Source of the DNA: an uncultured Propionimicrobium sp.
GTDB lineage: Bacteria > Actinomycetota > Actinomycetes > Propionibacteriales > Propionibacteriaceae
Length of the DNA: 64,000 nucleotides
NCBI GenBank assembly: GCA_946221385.1
Contig: CAMIGX010000005.1
Span: forward strand, 1-64,000
Direction: 5' to 3'
Shown: piece by piece, positions 17,766 to 26,271 of the stretch
How the letters are laid out: each line of letters begins with the position of its first letter
Position numbering within the stretch: position 1 is the first letter of the stretch
Position numbers and translations under genes: made by a program
Notes under the pieces: generated by a model
What the model saw: the letters and a program-made list of their open reading frames with translations, nothing else
The model's database searches: none
Told to the model about the DNA's origin: nothing

Positions 17766-20700
17766 GCCAGGACGAGCTCATCCCAGGGCCGACCGACCAC
17801 TCCCAGTGGCGGATCCAGACCTTGCAGATGGTCAACTGGGGCGGCTTCCACGGGCCGCACACCGTGCACTTCTCGTCCTGGTCCACCCTGATGTCGGGTG
17901 CGTCCGGCTCCGGCAAGTCGACCGTGCTGGACGCCTACATCGCATTGATGATGCCCAGCGACGTAGCCTTCAACGCCGCCTCCAACGACGCCGGCGGCCG
18001 CGCCCGCTCGGCCGACCAACGCAACCTGCTCACCTACCTGCGCGGCAAGACCGACGCGGCCCGGGTCGACGGCTCCGACGAGCTGCGCGACCAGGTCCTG
18101 CGAGGCCGTGACGGCGGCCACGTCTGGGGCGCCGTCGCCGGGACCTTCGGCGACGAGTCCGGACGCATGTTCACGGTGATGCGCCTGTACTTCGTCAAGG
18201 CCGACGCCATCGTCAACGGCGACGTGGCGACCACGTACGCGACCTTCGAGGGCTTCATCGACCTGGCGACCCTGGAGCCGCTCGCGGCCAACCGTTTCGA
18301 GAAGCGTGGCCTGCGCGCCGCCAGCATCACCCCGTACAACTCGCTGCGCGAGTTCCAGGACACCGTCACGACGCGCCTGGGCATCGGGGGCGGCGACGGC
18401 GGCCAGAAGGCGCTCCGGCTGCTCGCGAGGGTGCAGCACGGCATGGAGATCAAGCGGGTCGACGACCTGTACAAGAACATGGTGCTGGAGCGGCCCGTCA
18501 CCTACGAGGCCGCAGACGTCGCGATCTCCCACTTCGCGGACCTGCAGGCCTCCTACGACAAGATGCAGGACGAGGCCGAGAAGGTCAGGGCGCTGCAGCC
18601 ACTTCCCAAGCTGCAGGTCGACCTGCGCGACGCCGAGGAGGAAGCCCGGCTGCTCGCCGACCTCGGCGCCAACCGGGAAGGCCCGACGCCGTTCCTGCTG
18701 TGGCGCCTGCGCACCGAACGGGCGCTGCTGGACGCCGACGTCGAGGCCAACCGAGCCGAGTTCGTGGAGAAGACGGCGCAGGCCAGTCAGTTAAAGAAAT
18801 CGGTGGCCGACCTGACGGGGCAGCTCCGTGACGTCGTCGACCAGAAGCGGGCCAACGGCGGCGACGCGATCGACGCCCGCACCAGGGAGATCGAGGAGCT
18901 GGACCGCAGGCGCCAGACGGCCTACGACGCGAACATGAAGTTCCAGACGCGCACGGGGCCGATCCGACTCGCGGTGCCTGAGGACGCCGACGCGTTCGCC
19001 CAAGCCCAGAGCGATGCCGCCACCTTCCTCGCCGAGTTCGAGGGGCGGCGGACCCATCTACGCAGCGATCAGGACGAGCTGCGCGACCAGATGTCGCCGC
19101 TGACGTTGCAGCGCAAGGACCTGCTGGCCGAGCGGGCCTCGCTCCAAGGCCGCAACGGCTCGGTCCCGCGCCGCCTCCACGAGGCCCGCGTACGCATGGC
19201 CCAGGCCGCCGGTCTCGACCCCGAGAGGGACCTGCCGTTCGTGGCCGAGCTGATCGACGTCCTGCCCGACGAGGAGCACTGGCGCAAGGCAATCGAGACG
19301 ACCCTGGGCGGTCTCGCCAAGACCGTGCTCGTGGACCGTCGGCAGCGCGCCGCGCTGTCTGCGGCGATCGACCCGATCCATATTTCTCCGCGCATCAACT
19401 TCCAGGGCGTGGACCTGACCGAGCACCAGGACTGGCAGGGCGACCCCGACCACGTGTCCGGGAAGCTCGCGTTCAAGGAGTCGCCGTTCTCCGCCTGGGT
19501 ACAGGATCGGGTCTCCAGCCGGGGCCTCGACCACCTCTGCGTGCCCAACGCTGCAGCCCTGACCGAAGCCGAGCCGTGCGTGACCCCGGCGGGCCAGACC
19601 CGTGACCGCGACCGGGGCGCCCACGGCGAGTCGGGCGACGGTTCCATCATCGGCTTCTCCAACCGGCACCGGCTCGAAGACATCGAGCACCAGCTCGCCG
19701 AGCTGGATCCGCAGATCGACGGCCTCCAGCGGCAGGTGAATGCCATCGAAGACCGTCTCGGGCAGCTCCAGAGCCAGCGCGAAGCGCACCAGTACGTCGC
19801 CGACACCACTTGGGCCGACATCGACCACGATGGCCTTGCGGCGAGGATCGAAGAGCTGAAGGCCGAGATCGAGCGGCTGCGCTCGACCAACTCCGTGCTG
19901 GACCAGCTGCAGGAGCAGGAAGACCGGCTGACCGGCCAGCTGGACGCCGCACGGCGCCAGCTCACCCTCGACGAGGACCGGCTGGAAAAGCTCGCCAAGG
20001 AGCACGCCGACCTCGCCGATGACCAGGACAGCATCCAGGACCGCATATACGCCATCGAACGGGCTCAGACCGCCAGCGTGTCCCCCGAGCAGCAGGACTA
20101 CCTCGACGGCGTGTTCGCCGCCAGCTGGGACCCGGCCGACCGCAAGGCGTTCGCCGGGAACGTCAAGGCCCTGCGCAGATCCCTGGCGGAGAAGGAGTTG
20201 GAGGGTGAGGCGCGCCGTCGCCAGACCGTGTCGGCGATGAAGTCGATGTTCACCCAGTTCCAGCAGCGCTGGCCCGAGAACAACCTGGGCGTGACCGTCG
20301 CCTCGGCGGACGGTTACCGGGAGATCCTCGACCGCATCCAGACCGAAGGCCTGCCCGAGCGGCGCGAACGCTGGCGCCAGGAGTTCGCCGCCTGGTCGAG
20401 CGACGACCTGCTGCGGCTCAACGAGGCCTACGACACCTCGATCGAGGAGATCGAGGACCGGCTGGTCCCGATCAACAGCATCCTCAAGGGCTTGCCGTTC
20501 GGCGGCAAGGGCATCCTCCAGATCCACCACCGCCGGCTCCACAACGACGACGTCGAGTCATTCCGCAGGGAGCTGCGGGGTCTGTCGTCCGGGCTGGCCG
20601 CAGACGTCACCGACGAGCAGGTCGAGGCCAGGTTCAAGCGCCTGGCCGACTTCATGGCCCGCATCAGCATCCCCGAGGGCCACACCAAGCCGTCGACCTC

Positions 20701-21127
20701 GCAGCGCGATCGGTTCCTCGACGTGCGCGAGCACATCGTCATCACCGCCGTCTGCCTCGATCAGCACGGCGACGAGGTGGCCACCTACGACTCGCTGGGC
20801 GGCAAGAGCGGCGGCGAGACCCAGGAGCTGGTCGCCTTCATCGTCGGATCGGCGCTGCGCTACCAGCTCGGGGACGAGGAACGGTCCCGACCCCGCTACG
20901 CACCGGTCTTCCTCGACGAGGGCTTCGTCAAGTCCGACAGCGAGTTCGCCGGCAGGGCCGTACGGGCGTGGCAGAGCCTGGGCTTCCAGCTCGTCATCGC
21001 CGCACCCCTGGACAAGGTCACGGCGCTGGAACCCCACATGGACCTCTTGCTCAATGTGGCCAAGAGCGACAAGGGCTACTCGAAGGTCGCCGACCTTTTC
21101 GACTTCTCGAAAGGGGCGGATGCATGA
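17762..21127 (+). CDS. jetC: Wadjet SMC-like ATPase JetC
   Basis: JetC is the MukB/SMC-like motor that extrudes DNA loops and, on small circular plasmids, brings the DNA to the JetD nuclease. From ATG 17762 it has 1121 residues. Walker A GASGSGKST is at about 46-54, preceded by LQMVNWGGFHGPHTVHF. Two long coiled coils flank a central hinge-like region (about 480-640). The C-terminal head has the signature LGGKSGGETQELVAF and Walker B-type YAPVFLDEGF followed by FQLVIAAP. All ATPase motifs are intact, so the system is probably active. It overlaps both jetB and jetD by ATGA. Confidence 0.95.
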   Translation: MSQDELIPGPTDHSQWRIQTLQMVNWGGFHGPHTVHFSSWSTLMSGASGSGKSTVLDAYIALMMPSDVAFNAASNDAGGRARSADQRNLLTYLRGKTDAARVDGSDELRDQVLRGRDGGHVWGAVAGTFGDESGRMFTVMRLYFVKADAIVNGDVATTYATFEGFIDLATLEPLAANRFEKRGLRAASITPYNSLREFQDTVTTRLGIGGGDGGQKALRLLARVQHGMEIKRVDDLYKNMVLERPVTYEAADVAISHFADLQASYDKMQDEAEKVRALQPLPKLQVDLRDAEEEARLLADLGANREGPTPFLLWRLRTERALLDADVEANRAEFVEKTAQASQLKKSVADLTGQLRDVVDQKRANGGDAIDARTREIEELDRRRQTAYDANMKFQTRTGPIRLAVPEDADAFAQAQSDAATFLAEFEGRRTHLRSDQDELRDQMSPLTLQRKDLLAERASLQGRNGSVPRRLHEARVRMAQAAGLDPERDLPFVAELIDVLPDEEHWRKAIETTLGGLAKTVLVDRRQRAALSAAIDPIHISPRINFQGVDLTEHQDWQGDPDHVSGKLAFKESPFSAWVQDRVSSRGLDHLCVPNAAALTEAEPCVTPAGQTRDRDRGAHGESGDGSIIGFSNRHRLEDIEHQLAELDPQIDGLQRQVNAIEDRLGQLQSQREAHQYVADTTWADIDHDGLAARIEELKAEIERLRSTNSVLDQLQEQEDRLTGQLDAARRQLTLDEDRLEKLAKEHADLADDQDSIQDRIYAIERAQTASVSPEQQDYLDGVFAASWDPADRKAFAGNVKALRRSLAEKELEGEARRRQTVSAMKSMFTQFQQRWPENNLGVTVASADGYREILDRIQTEGLPERRERWRQEFAAWSSDDLLRLNEAYDTSIEEIEDRLVPINSILKGLPFGGKGILQIHHRRLHNDDVESFRRELRGLSSGLAADVTDEQVEARFKRLADFMARISIPEGHTKPSTSQRDRFLDVREHIVITAVCLDQHGDEVATYDSLGGKSGGETQELVAFIVGSALRYQLGDEERSRPRYAPVFLDEGFVKSDSEFAGRAVRAWQSLGFQLVIAAPLDKVTALEPHMDLLLNVAKSDKGYSKVADLFDFSKGADA

Positions 21128-22290
21128 AGACCCCGGCCGAGGTGACGGCGGACATCAAGCGTCGGCTGGCGAAGGGATGGAACTCCGACCTGGCCGGGGT
21201 GGAGGCCGCCTTCCCGCACGCCTTCCCGCTCGGCCGCCCGTCGGCTGACCAGCTGCGCCACGACTACTCCTCCGTGCACGCCCTGACAGTGGAATGGCAA
21301 CGATGGAGCGCCCAGCACGGCGTCGAGCTCACCTACATGAACCGCCTCTCCGCAGGCGGAACCCGCCAGCTGGTCCCGACCCACGTGCGGGTGGACAGCA
21401 TCGACCGGGCCGCTGCCATTGTGGGCGATGGCTGGCCCGACCGCCTGGCCCGTGGCCGTCGCCGGTTCCAGGTCCTGGTGGACGGTTACCCGGCGCTGAT
21501 CGACCCCGGGCGTCTGCTCAGGGCGGTCGACGGGTACTCCGACGTCGACTTCGACCTACTGCAGACGGTCGCCGACTGGTTCGCCGAAGACCCGACCAGG
21601 GCTCGCGGCGTGACCCCGCGGCAGGTGCCCATCCCCGGAGTGCACGCGAAGTGGCTGCAGGCGCACGAGCCGGCGGTGTGCGCGATGACGGGGATCGAGG
21701 ACCTCCAGCTGCTCGCCCGGCATCCGTCGCGCATCCACTTCACCTACCTCGACCCCGACCACAGGGCCTCCGGTCGACGGGTGCACGACTCCGCCACGGT
21801 GGGGGACAGCTTCGAGCCGGCCTACCCTCCCCGGGTGGTGGTCATCTCCGAGAACAAGGACACCGCCATCCACTTCCCGCCCCTGGCGGGGGCCATCAGC
21901 GTGGAGGGAGTGGGGCGCGGCGGCAAGACGCCGGCCCGGTTCAGCTGGTTGCGCGAGGCACCCCTGGTCGTCTACTGGGGCGACATGGACCGTGACGGCT
22001 ACGAGATCCTGGACGGCTACCGCGCCGACTTCGAACGGGACCTGGAGTCCGTCCTGATGGGCGAGCCGACCTACGCGGCCTACGAGCGGTTCGGCACGGA
22101 CACCGACCAGCACGGCGTCCCGCTGGCGCCGGGCAGCCCGCGTCCGGTGCCGCTGCTGCGCCCCTCTGAGCTGGCGGTGTACGACCGGCTGACCGACCCG
22201 GAGCACAGGGGACACCGGCGGGTCGAGCAGGAGCGCATCCCGCTCGACGTCGCCCTGACCTGCGTGCGCAGGCTCATGGACGAGCTGTAG
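21124..22290 (+). CDS. jetD: Wadjet nuclease JetD (DUF3322/DUF2220, Toprim)
   Basis: JetD is the topoisomerase VI-like Toprim nuclease that cuts plasmid DNA trapped by the SMC complex. From ATG 21124 it has 388 residues. The N-terminal half (DUF3322) has MKTPAEVTADIKRRLAKGW and LTVEWQRWSAQHGVELTY. The C-terminal Toprim (DUF2220) has the acidic residue in VVVISENKDTAI and the DxD motif in VVYWGDMDRDGYEILDGYR, so the metal-binding residues are present. The first four bases overlap jetC. No gene in the operon is truncated. A hairpin about 340 bases downstream could end the transcript. Confidence 0.94.
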   Translation: MKTPAEVTADIKRRLAKGWNSDLAGVEAAFPHAFPLGRPSADQLRHDYSSVHALTVEWQRWSAQHGVELTYMNRLSAGGTRQLVPTHVRVDSIDRAAAIVGDGWPDRLARGRRRFQVLVDGYPALIDPGRLLRAVDGYSDVDFDLLQTVADWFAEDPTRARGVTPRQVPIPGVHAKWLQAHEPAVCAMTGIEDLQLLARHPSRIHFTYLDPDHRASGRRVHDSATVGDSFEPAYPPRVVVISENKDTAIHFPPLAGAISVEGVGRGGKTPARFSWLREAPLVVYWGDMDRDGYEILDGYRADFERDLESVLMGEPTYAAYERFGTDTDQHGVPLAPGSPRPVPLLRPSELAVYDRLTDPEHRGHRRVEQERIPLDVALTCVRRLMDEL

Positions 22291-22500
22291 CAGAACTCAG
22301 GCCGTCTGGTGCTCGCCACGGGGCGTCGAACAAGTCGAGTGCGCCCAGCGCGTCGCACAGGACGACGTCGCGGTAGTCGGGGTCAGAGCAGCCGACGTAG
22401 CGCAGCGCGAAGCCCTGTCGCGCCGCAGGGTCGCGAACTCGTACAGGGCCAGCGACGCCGTGAGCGTGGGCACGTCGCTCATCTCCCGAAGGTGCGCGGC
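22274..22500 (-). pseudogene. Frameshifted fragment of an unrecognised gene at the island edge
   Basis: Two minus-strand frames each look coding over part of this stretch: MSDVPTLTASLALYEFATLR first, then after a frameshift GFALRYVGCSDPDYRDVVLC and DALGALDLFDAPW. Together they resemble one short protein with a disabling shift near 22420. Its 3' end overlaps the end of jetD. GC content falls sharply just right of 22505, so this looks like the last piece of the GC-rich island. I do not recognise the family. Confidence 0.4.
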
Positions 22501-22584
22501 GACTTAGATCCCTTCCCGAAGGTTTGCTTGACTTGGCTGGCAACTCTAGCCAGGAAGAACGGCAAGCGTGTGTAAGAGCCTTTG

Positions 22585-23082
22585 CTAACTACGTCTTTGT
22601 TCGCTCTCGCTAGAAGCGCCTGAGGTGGTAGGGGTGGCACCATTGGCGGTGTCACCCCTACCGGTCTTTTCGGCGCGGCGAAAGCCGTAGTAACGCCATA
22701 GTAGTGTTGCGCAAGTAATCGTCATGCCTAGAAAAACCCAGAAGAGGCCTTTGCTTTGTAGATACTCGAGGTAATCCCCGGGAACAATTAATCCGAATGT
22801 GATGAAAGTGGAGACAAGCGAGATACATGCCATGACCGGCAACGTAACTGCGCGGAAGGCACCTGCAGTAGCAGCCATCCAGTGGATTGGGATAAACAGT
22901 ATTCCGGTCCCAAACCCGAGACCCAGTAGCGTCGACATTATTTCGATAAACGCGTTACCTGGAGGGGCGTCGTTGTCGTATAGCGGAACTGGGTTCATGC
23001 CTACCCACCAGCCGAGAAGCGGAGGTATCGAACAGATCAGCAAGTAACGTAAAAACTCGGTGGCGGGAGCTCTGCTTGGCAC
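22585..23082 (-). CDS. Predicted membrane protein, unknown function
   Basis: The 165-residue product has four hydrophobic segments: around LLICSIPPLLGWWVGM, IMSTLLGLGFGTGILFIPI, FRAVTLPVMACISLVSTFITFG and LFWVFLGMTITCATLLWRYYG. A Ser/Thr/Gly-rich cytoplasmic tail follows. The start ATG 23082 follows AGGAGCGTGT. I do not recognise a family. Composition is lower in GC than the jet genes. It lies between the island and a phage terminase remnant, so it may be accessory cargo, but it could be a core gene caught between two insertions. Confidence 0.6.
   Translation of the reverse strand: MPSRAPATEFLRYLLICSIPPLLGWWVGMNPVPLYDNDAPPGNAFIEIMSTLLGLGFGTGILFIPIHWMAATAGAFRAVTLPVMACISLVSTFITFGLIVPGDYLEYLQSKGLFWVFLGMTITCATLLWRYYGFRRAEKTGRGDTANGATPTTSGASSESEQRRS
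22627..22670 (+). terminator. Strong hairpin, possible terminator for the jet operon
   Basis: A stem of about 15 bp joins GGTAGGGGTGGCACC (22627-22641) to GGTGTCACCCCTACC (22648-22662), with one G-U pair and a six-base loop, followed on the plus strand by GGTCTTTT. It lies inside the 3' coding end of the opposing membrane-protein gene, so its action on plus-strand transcripts is inferred. Confidence 0.45.
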
Positions 23083-23189
23083 ACGCTCCTCCTTTTACTT
23101 TCACGAGCCCGGCAATCTTCGCTAGCTGGCTGTTACTGCCAATCAACCTGTGTTACGACTTCTACCGTACCAAGCGGAGGCGCGTTTTC

Positions 23190-23534
23190 ATGGCTAAAGA
23201 CGGCACGAACCGGGGTGGACGTCGCGTCCGTGCTGGCGCGAAACCTGACCCGCTCAACGAGAAACTTGCCGCCGGACGCCCCGCAACTAGGCTCGCCGCA
23301 CCATCAGAGTTCGACGTGTTTGATCTGGATGACCTGGTCTATCGGGAGACTTGGCAGTGGCTTGATGACCTAACCCAGTTCTGCTGGGCACCTTCGATCA
23401 ACAAGGAGACAATCTTGTCAGGTCCTCGCGATCGCGCGTCAGGCGTCGATGTGCGTCTTGCTCCTGCAGTTGAGCTGTCTTCCTTAAATCAAGATTCAAT
23501 GTCGAGGCGTCTCGACAACGAGCATTTAGATTGA
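23190..23534 (+). pseudogene. Remnant of a phage terminase small subunit (P27-like)
   Basis: From ATG 23190, with GGAGG upstream, the frame reads MAKDGTNRGGRRVRAGAKPD and LNEKLAAGRPATRLAAP, the characteristic N-terminus of P27-family phage terminase small subunits. FDVFDLDDLVYRETWQWLDD follows, as in the family but without the usual linker, suggesting internal deletion. After about residue 65 the sequence no longer resembles terminase, and the frame ends at 23534. Full-length members are roughly 150 residues or more, against 114 here. No large terminase, portal or capsid gene follows, only adenine deaminase. I read it as a fossil of a prophage that used this ssrA-to-add interval. Confidence 0.6.
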
Positions 23535-23542
23535 GGAAAAAT

Positions 23543-24547
23543 ATGGAAATCTCCCCGTTCATTCAAAAACTCCCCAAGGTGGAATTGCATCTGCATATTG
23601 AGGGCACCTTGGAACCGGAATTGAAATTCAAACTCGCTGAACGTAACGGCATTCAGTTGCCGCAATCAACGCCGGAGGAAGTTCGTGCCACCTACGATTT
23701 CAACGATCTGGCTTCATTCTTGGCGGTCTATTACGACGGCATGAATGTGCTGCGTACCGCCGAGGATTTCTATGATCTAGCGATCGCCTATTTGACGAAG
23801 GCCGCCGACCAAAACGTCCGCTATGTCGAAATGTTCTTCGATCCGCAAGCCCACACCAGCCGTGGCGTCAGCTTCGACAGCGTCATCAAGGGTCTGCATC
23901 GCGCGCAGGTCGAGGCTGAAAAGATGCACGGCATAAAGTCCGCGCTGATCATGTGCTTCCTGCGCGATTTCCAGGCCGAATACGCCATGGCGACGCTGCT
24001 TGAGGCGCTGCCGTACAAGAACTGGATCATCGGCGTCGGCCTCGATTCCGACGAGACGGGCAACCCGCCGGCCAAATTCGCGGCGGTTTATGAACGCGCT
24101 CGTCAAGAGGGGTTCATGTTGACGATGCACGCCGACGTTGACATCAAGAACTCGATCGACCACATCGGTCAGCTAATCAATGACATCAAGGTCGATCGCA
24201 TCGACCACGGCACCAATGTCCTGGAAAAGCCTGAATACGTGCAACATCTCGTCGACAACGGGATCGGCTTGACCTGCTGCCCGGTGTCCAACACTTGGGT
24301 CTCGGATGGTTCTAAGACCAAGCTGATCAAGCAGCTCGCCGAGCAAGGCGTCAAGGTAACTGTCAATTCCGACGATCCGGCCTATTTCGCTGGCTATATT
24401 TCGGAGAATTTCCAGCTGCTGGCTGACGAATTGCAAGCTGACGAACAATTCTTGGCCCAGTTGAGCCTAAATGCGGTCGACATTTCCTGGGCGACGCCGA
24501 CATTCAAGGAACAATTGCGAGAAGAAATTCGTGCGACGCTAGCCTGA
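23543..24547 (+). CDS. Adenine deaminase (adenosine deaminase superfamily, Aah1-type)
   Basis: It probably hydrolyses adenine to hypoxanthine in purine salvage. From ATG 23543 (GAGG 7 bases upstream) it has 334 residues. The TIM-barrel metal site is visible: HLHIEG (first two histidines), MHADVD, DHGTN and NSDDPAYF. ELHLHIEGTLEPEL and FFDPQAHTSRG match the adenine deaminase branch (yeast Aah1-like, type 3) rather than adenosine deaminases, which have HVHLDG-type motifs. A generic annotation may call it adenosine deaminase. Its start lies 8 bases after the terminase remnant, so its native promoter may have been displaced. Confidence 0.85.
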   Translation: MEISPFIQKLPKVELHLHIEGTLEPELKFKLAERNGIQLPQSTPEEVRATYDFNDLASFLAVYYDGMNVLRTAEDFYDLAIAYLTKAADQNVRYVEMFFDPQAHTSRGVSFDSVIKGLHRAQVEAEKMHGIKSALIMCFLRDFQAEYAMATLLEALPYKNWIIGVGLDSDETGNPPAKFAAVYERARQEGFMLTMHADVDIKNSIDHIGQLINDIKVDRIDHGTNVLEKPEYVQHLVDNGIGLTCCPVSNTWVSDGSKTKLIKQLAEQGVKVTVNSDDPAYFAGYISENFQLLADELQADEQFLAQLSLNAVDISWATPTFKEQLREEIRATLA

Positions 24548-24567
24548 TTTCTCATTGGAGTGGGTTA

Positions 24568-24613
24568 CAGCCGCCGGGCCGTCGGCATGCTTTGCGCTGC
24601 GGCCCGGCGGCTG
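24568..24613 (+). terminator. Hairpin downstream of adenine deaminase
   Basis: CAGCCGCCGGGCCG (24568-24581) pairs perfectly with CGGCCCGGCGGCTG (24600-24613), a 14-bp GC-rich stem with an 18-base loop, just after the stop at 24547. There is no T-run, but such hairpins are usual actinobacterial terminators. Confidence 0.6.
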
Positions 24614-24697
24614 GCCCGTCTACACAGCTAATTCAAGGACGATCTTTGCTCTTCAAAGCTGCCCACCTGTCAGGTCATTGTTTGGAACACTTGTGCC

Positions 24698-25264
24698 ATG
24701 AGCCTTTCCCAACCCGGTGACGGCGGCCAGCTGCTGGTCGCTGCGGTCGGCTCGGGGGCCGGTTTTTTCGACCAATCTGTGGTGCTCATCTTGGATTGGG
24801 ACGAAGACGGCGCGCTTGGCGTAGCGCTGAATAAACGTTTTGACGCAGACCTGGACGATGCACTGCCGGGCTGGAGCACGCTAGTCAGCCCGCCCGAAGT
24901 GCTCTTCGCGGGCGGCCCGGTGTCGCCGGACGGAGCAGTCTGCCTAGCTCGGCCAGCCCGGCGCGGTGAAGAACCGTTGGCCTGGCGTCGAGTCTTCGGC
25001 GATATCGGGCTATTGCATCTCGATACACCTACTGAACTGGTGCGCGGCGCCTATTCGGATCTGCGTATCTTCGCCGGCTACTCAGCTTGGGAAACTGGGC
25101 AGCTCGAAGACGAACTTGAGCGAGGCTGGTGGATCCGCCTGCCGGCTCGCGGCGAGGACATATTCTCGGCTCGGCCAGCGGACCTGTGGCGGGTCATCCT
25201 GCGTCGCCAAGGCGGCCAAGTCGGTCTGCTGTCGACGTGGACTGCCGCCCCTGAACTCAACTAG
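24698..25264 (+). CDS. YqgE/AlgH family protein (DUF179)
   Basis: It is a 188-residue member of the YqgE/AlgH family, which is widespread but has no established biochemical role in Actinobacteria. Motifs seen are GQLLVAAVGSGAGFFDQSVV near the N-terminus, GALGVALNKR, VLFAGGPVSPDGAVCLAR, LRIFAGYSAWETGQLEDEL and GWWIRLPA, all in the order found in the family. Length is normal. It starts at ATG 24698 without a strong ribosome site. It is a single gene between the adenine deaminase terminator and the unknown gene pair. Confidence 0.88.
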   Translation: MSLSQPGDGGQLLVAAVGSGAGFFDQSVVLILDWDEDGALGVALNKRFDADLDDALPGWSTLVSPPEVLFAGGPVSPDGAVCLARPARRGEEPLAWRRVFGDIGLLHLDTPTELVRGAYSDLRIFAGYSAWETGQLEDELERGWWIRLPARGEDIFSARPADLWRVILRRQGGQVGLLSTWTAAPELN

Positions 25265-25413
25265 TCAGCCAAGAAAATCCGCAGTCAATCTCAATCGCGG
25301 CTAGGTTTGCGGGCTCAAGTGACCCCAAGACGTGAAACAGTTAATTAGAGCCCTTGGTTTAAGAAGATTAGGCCAATGCCCAAGCTGCAGTTCTCAGTCG
25401 GAAGGACGGTGTC

Positions 25414-26271
25414 ATGACTCAGCAGGCCGAAGAGAATCTCGAGTTTGCTGCGCCTGCGGCGCCACAGTTCACTGACCCCACCGTCGACGATGGTCCTGAG
25501 GAGTGGGATCCCACGATCGCACCCGCCTACGTCCAGGTCGAAGAGGAAGAATCCACCGAGCTATTCGACGGCGAGCAGCTGGCCGAACAAGATCCGGACG
25601 CCGAATGGACCCCTGACGATGCGCTGTTGGACTACACCGGCACGCTGGCCGTCTGGGTCAATGAGGACGGCATCCTGCAGCGCGCTCAGCTAGTTCGCTA
25701 TTGGCGCGATCGGGTCCGTCAACAGCCGCTGGAAGCGATGTTTGATGACATTTTCGCTCAACTGCGCGACGCCTTCCCCGGTGAGCCGGAGCGGCTTCCC
25801 GAACCGCACGAATTCGATCCCAAGATAGAGCTGAGCAGTGAGTTGCTCCAGCGGTTAGATAACGAATCCGACGAATTGGACGAGCGTCTGCAGCAGCTAA
25901 TCGACAATGACGAAGGCTATTCCGATTGGCAGGGGCAGTCGGTATCTGCCAAGGACGCGCGCGGCAGAGTGACATTTACTTTGTCGATGTTTGGGCAGCC
26001 AGAACGCGTCGAAATTGAGCCGCGGGCGCTCGAAGAGCTAACTGGCGCGCAGTTGTGTCGATGCGTCATCGATGCTCATGACAGAGCTCGCGCCAAGTAT
26101 CAGGAGCCGGAGTTTATTCCCGGGGAGCGTTTTGAACTAGCCGAGAAATTCTTGACCATTTCTCGCATGGTCGAAGCGGCTGCCGCCAACGGGCTTTCGT
26201 ACCTTCCGAAGTTTGAAAATTTGACACATCCCGATCAACCGTCAGACTCGTCAGCACGTCAGGAGCGATGA
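25414..26271 (+). CDS. Acidic hypothetical protein, first gene of an unknown pair
   Basis: It has 285 residues from ATG 25414 with GGAAGGA upstream. The first 75 residues are strongly acidic and probably disordered. Two short regions (TGTLAVWVNEDGILQRAQLV at about 75-95 and GRVTFTLSMFGQPERVEIEP at about 185-205) look like repeated beta-rich folds. The latter is faintly YbaB-like (ARGRVTFTLS...PRALEELTGAQL). No signal peptide or TM segment is seen. The stop overlaps the start of the next gene, so the two are translationally coupled. YbaB-like proteins often accompany WXG/type VII-like genes in Actinobacteria, but that link is speculative here. Confidence 0.65.
   Translation: MTQQAEENLEFAAPAAPQFTDPTVDDGPEEWDPTIAPAYVQVEEEESTELFDGEQLAEQDPDAEWTPDDALLDYTGTLAVWVNEDGILQRAQLVRYWRDRVRQQPLEAMFDDIFAQLRDAFPGEPERLPEPHEFDPKIELSSELLQRLDNESDELDERLQQLIDNDEGYSDWQGQSVSAKDARGRVTFTLSMFGQPERVEIEPRALEELTGAQLCRCVIDAHDRARAKYQEPEFIPGERFELAEKFLTISRMVEAAAANGLSYLPKFENLTHPDQPSDSSARQER

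Noticed and set aside
19058..20542. 494-residue minus-strand open frame opposite jetC
   Set aside because: It is a GC-driven shadow of the JetC coding sequence with no recognisable domain.
22484..22523. 10-bp direct repeat TCCCGAAGGT with a 30-base period as an island att site
   Set aside because: It is too short and does not match the ssrA 3' end, so it is more likely chance.
23060..23075. Ten-base match to ssrA (TCCCGCCACC, minus strand) as a candidate attR
   Set aside because: It is in opposite orientation to ssrA, within the membrane-protein coding start, and too short to be convincing.
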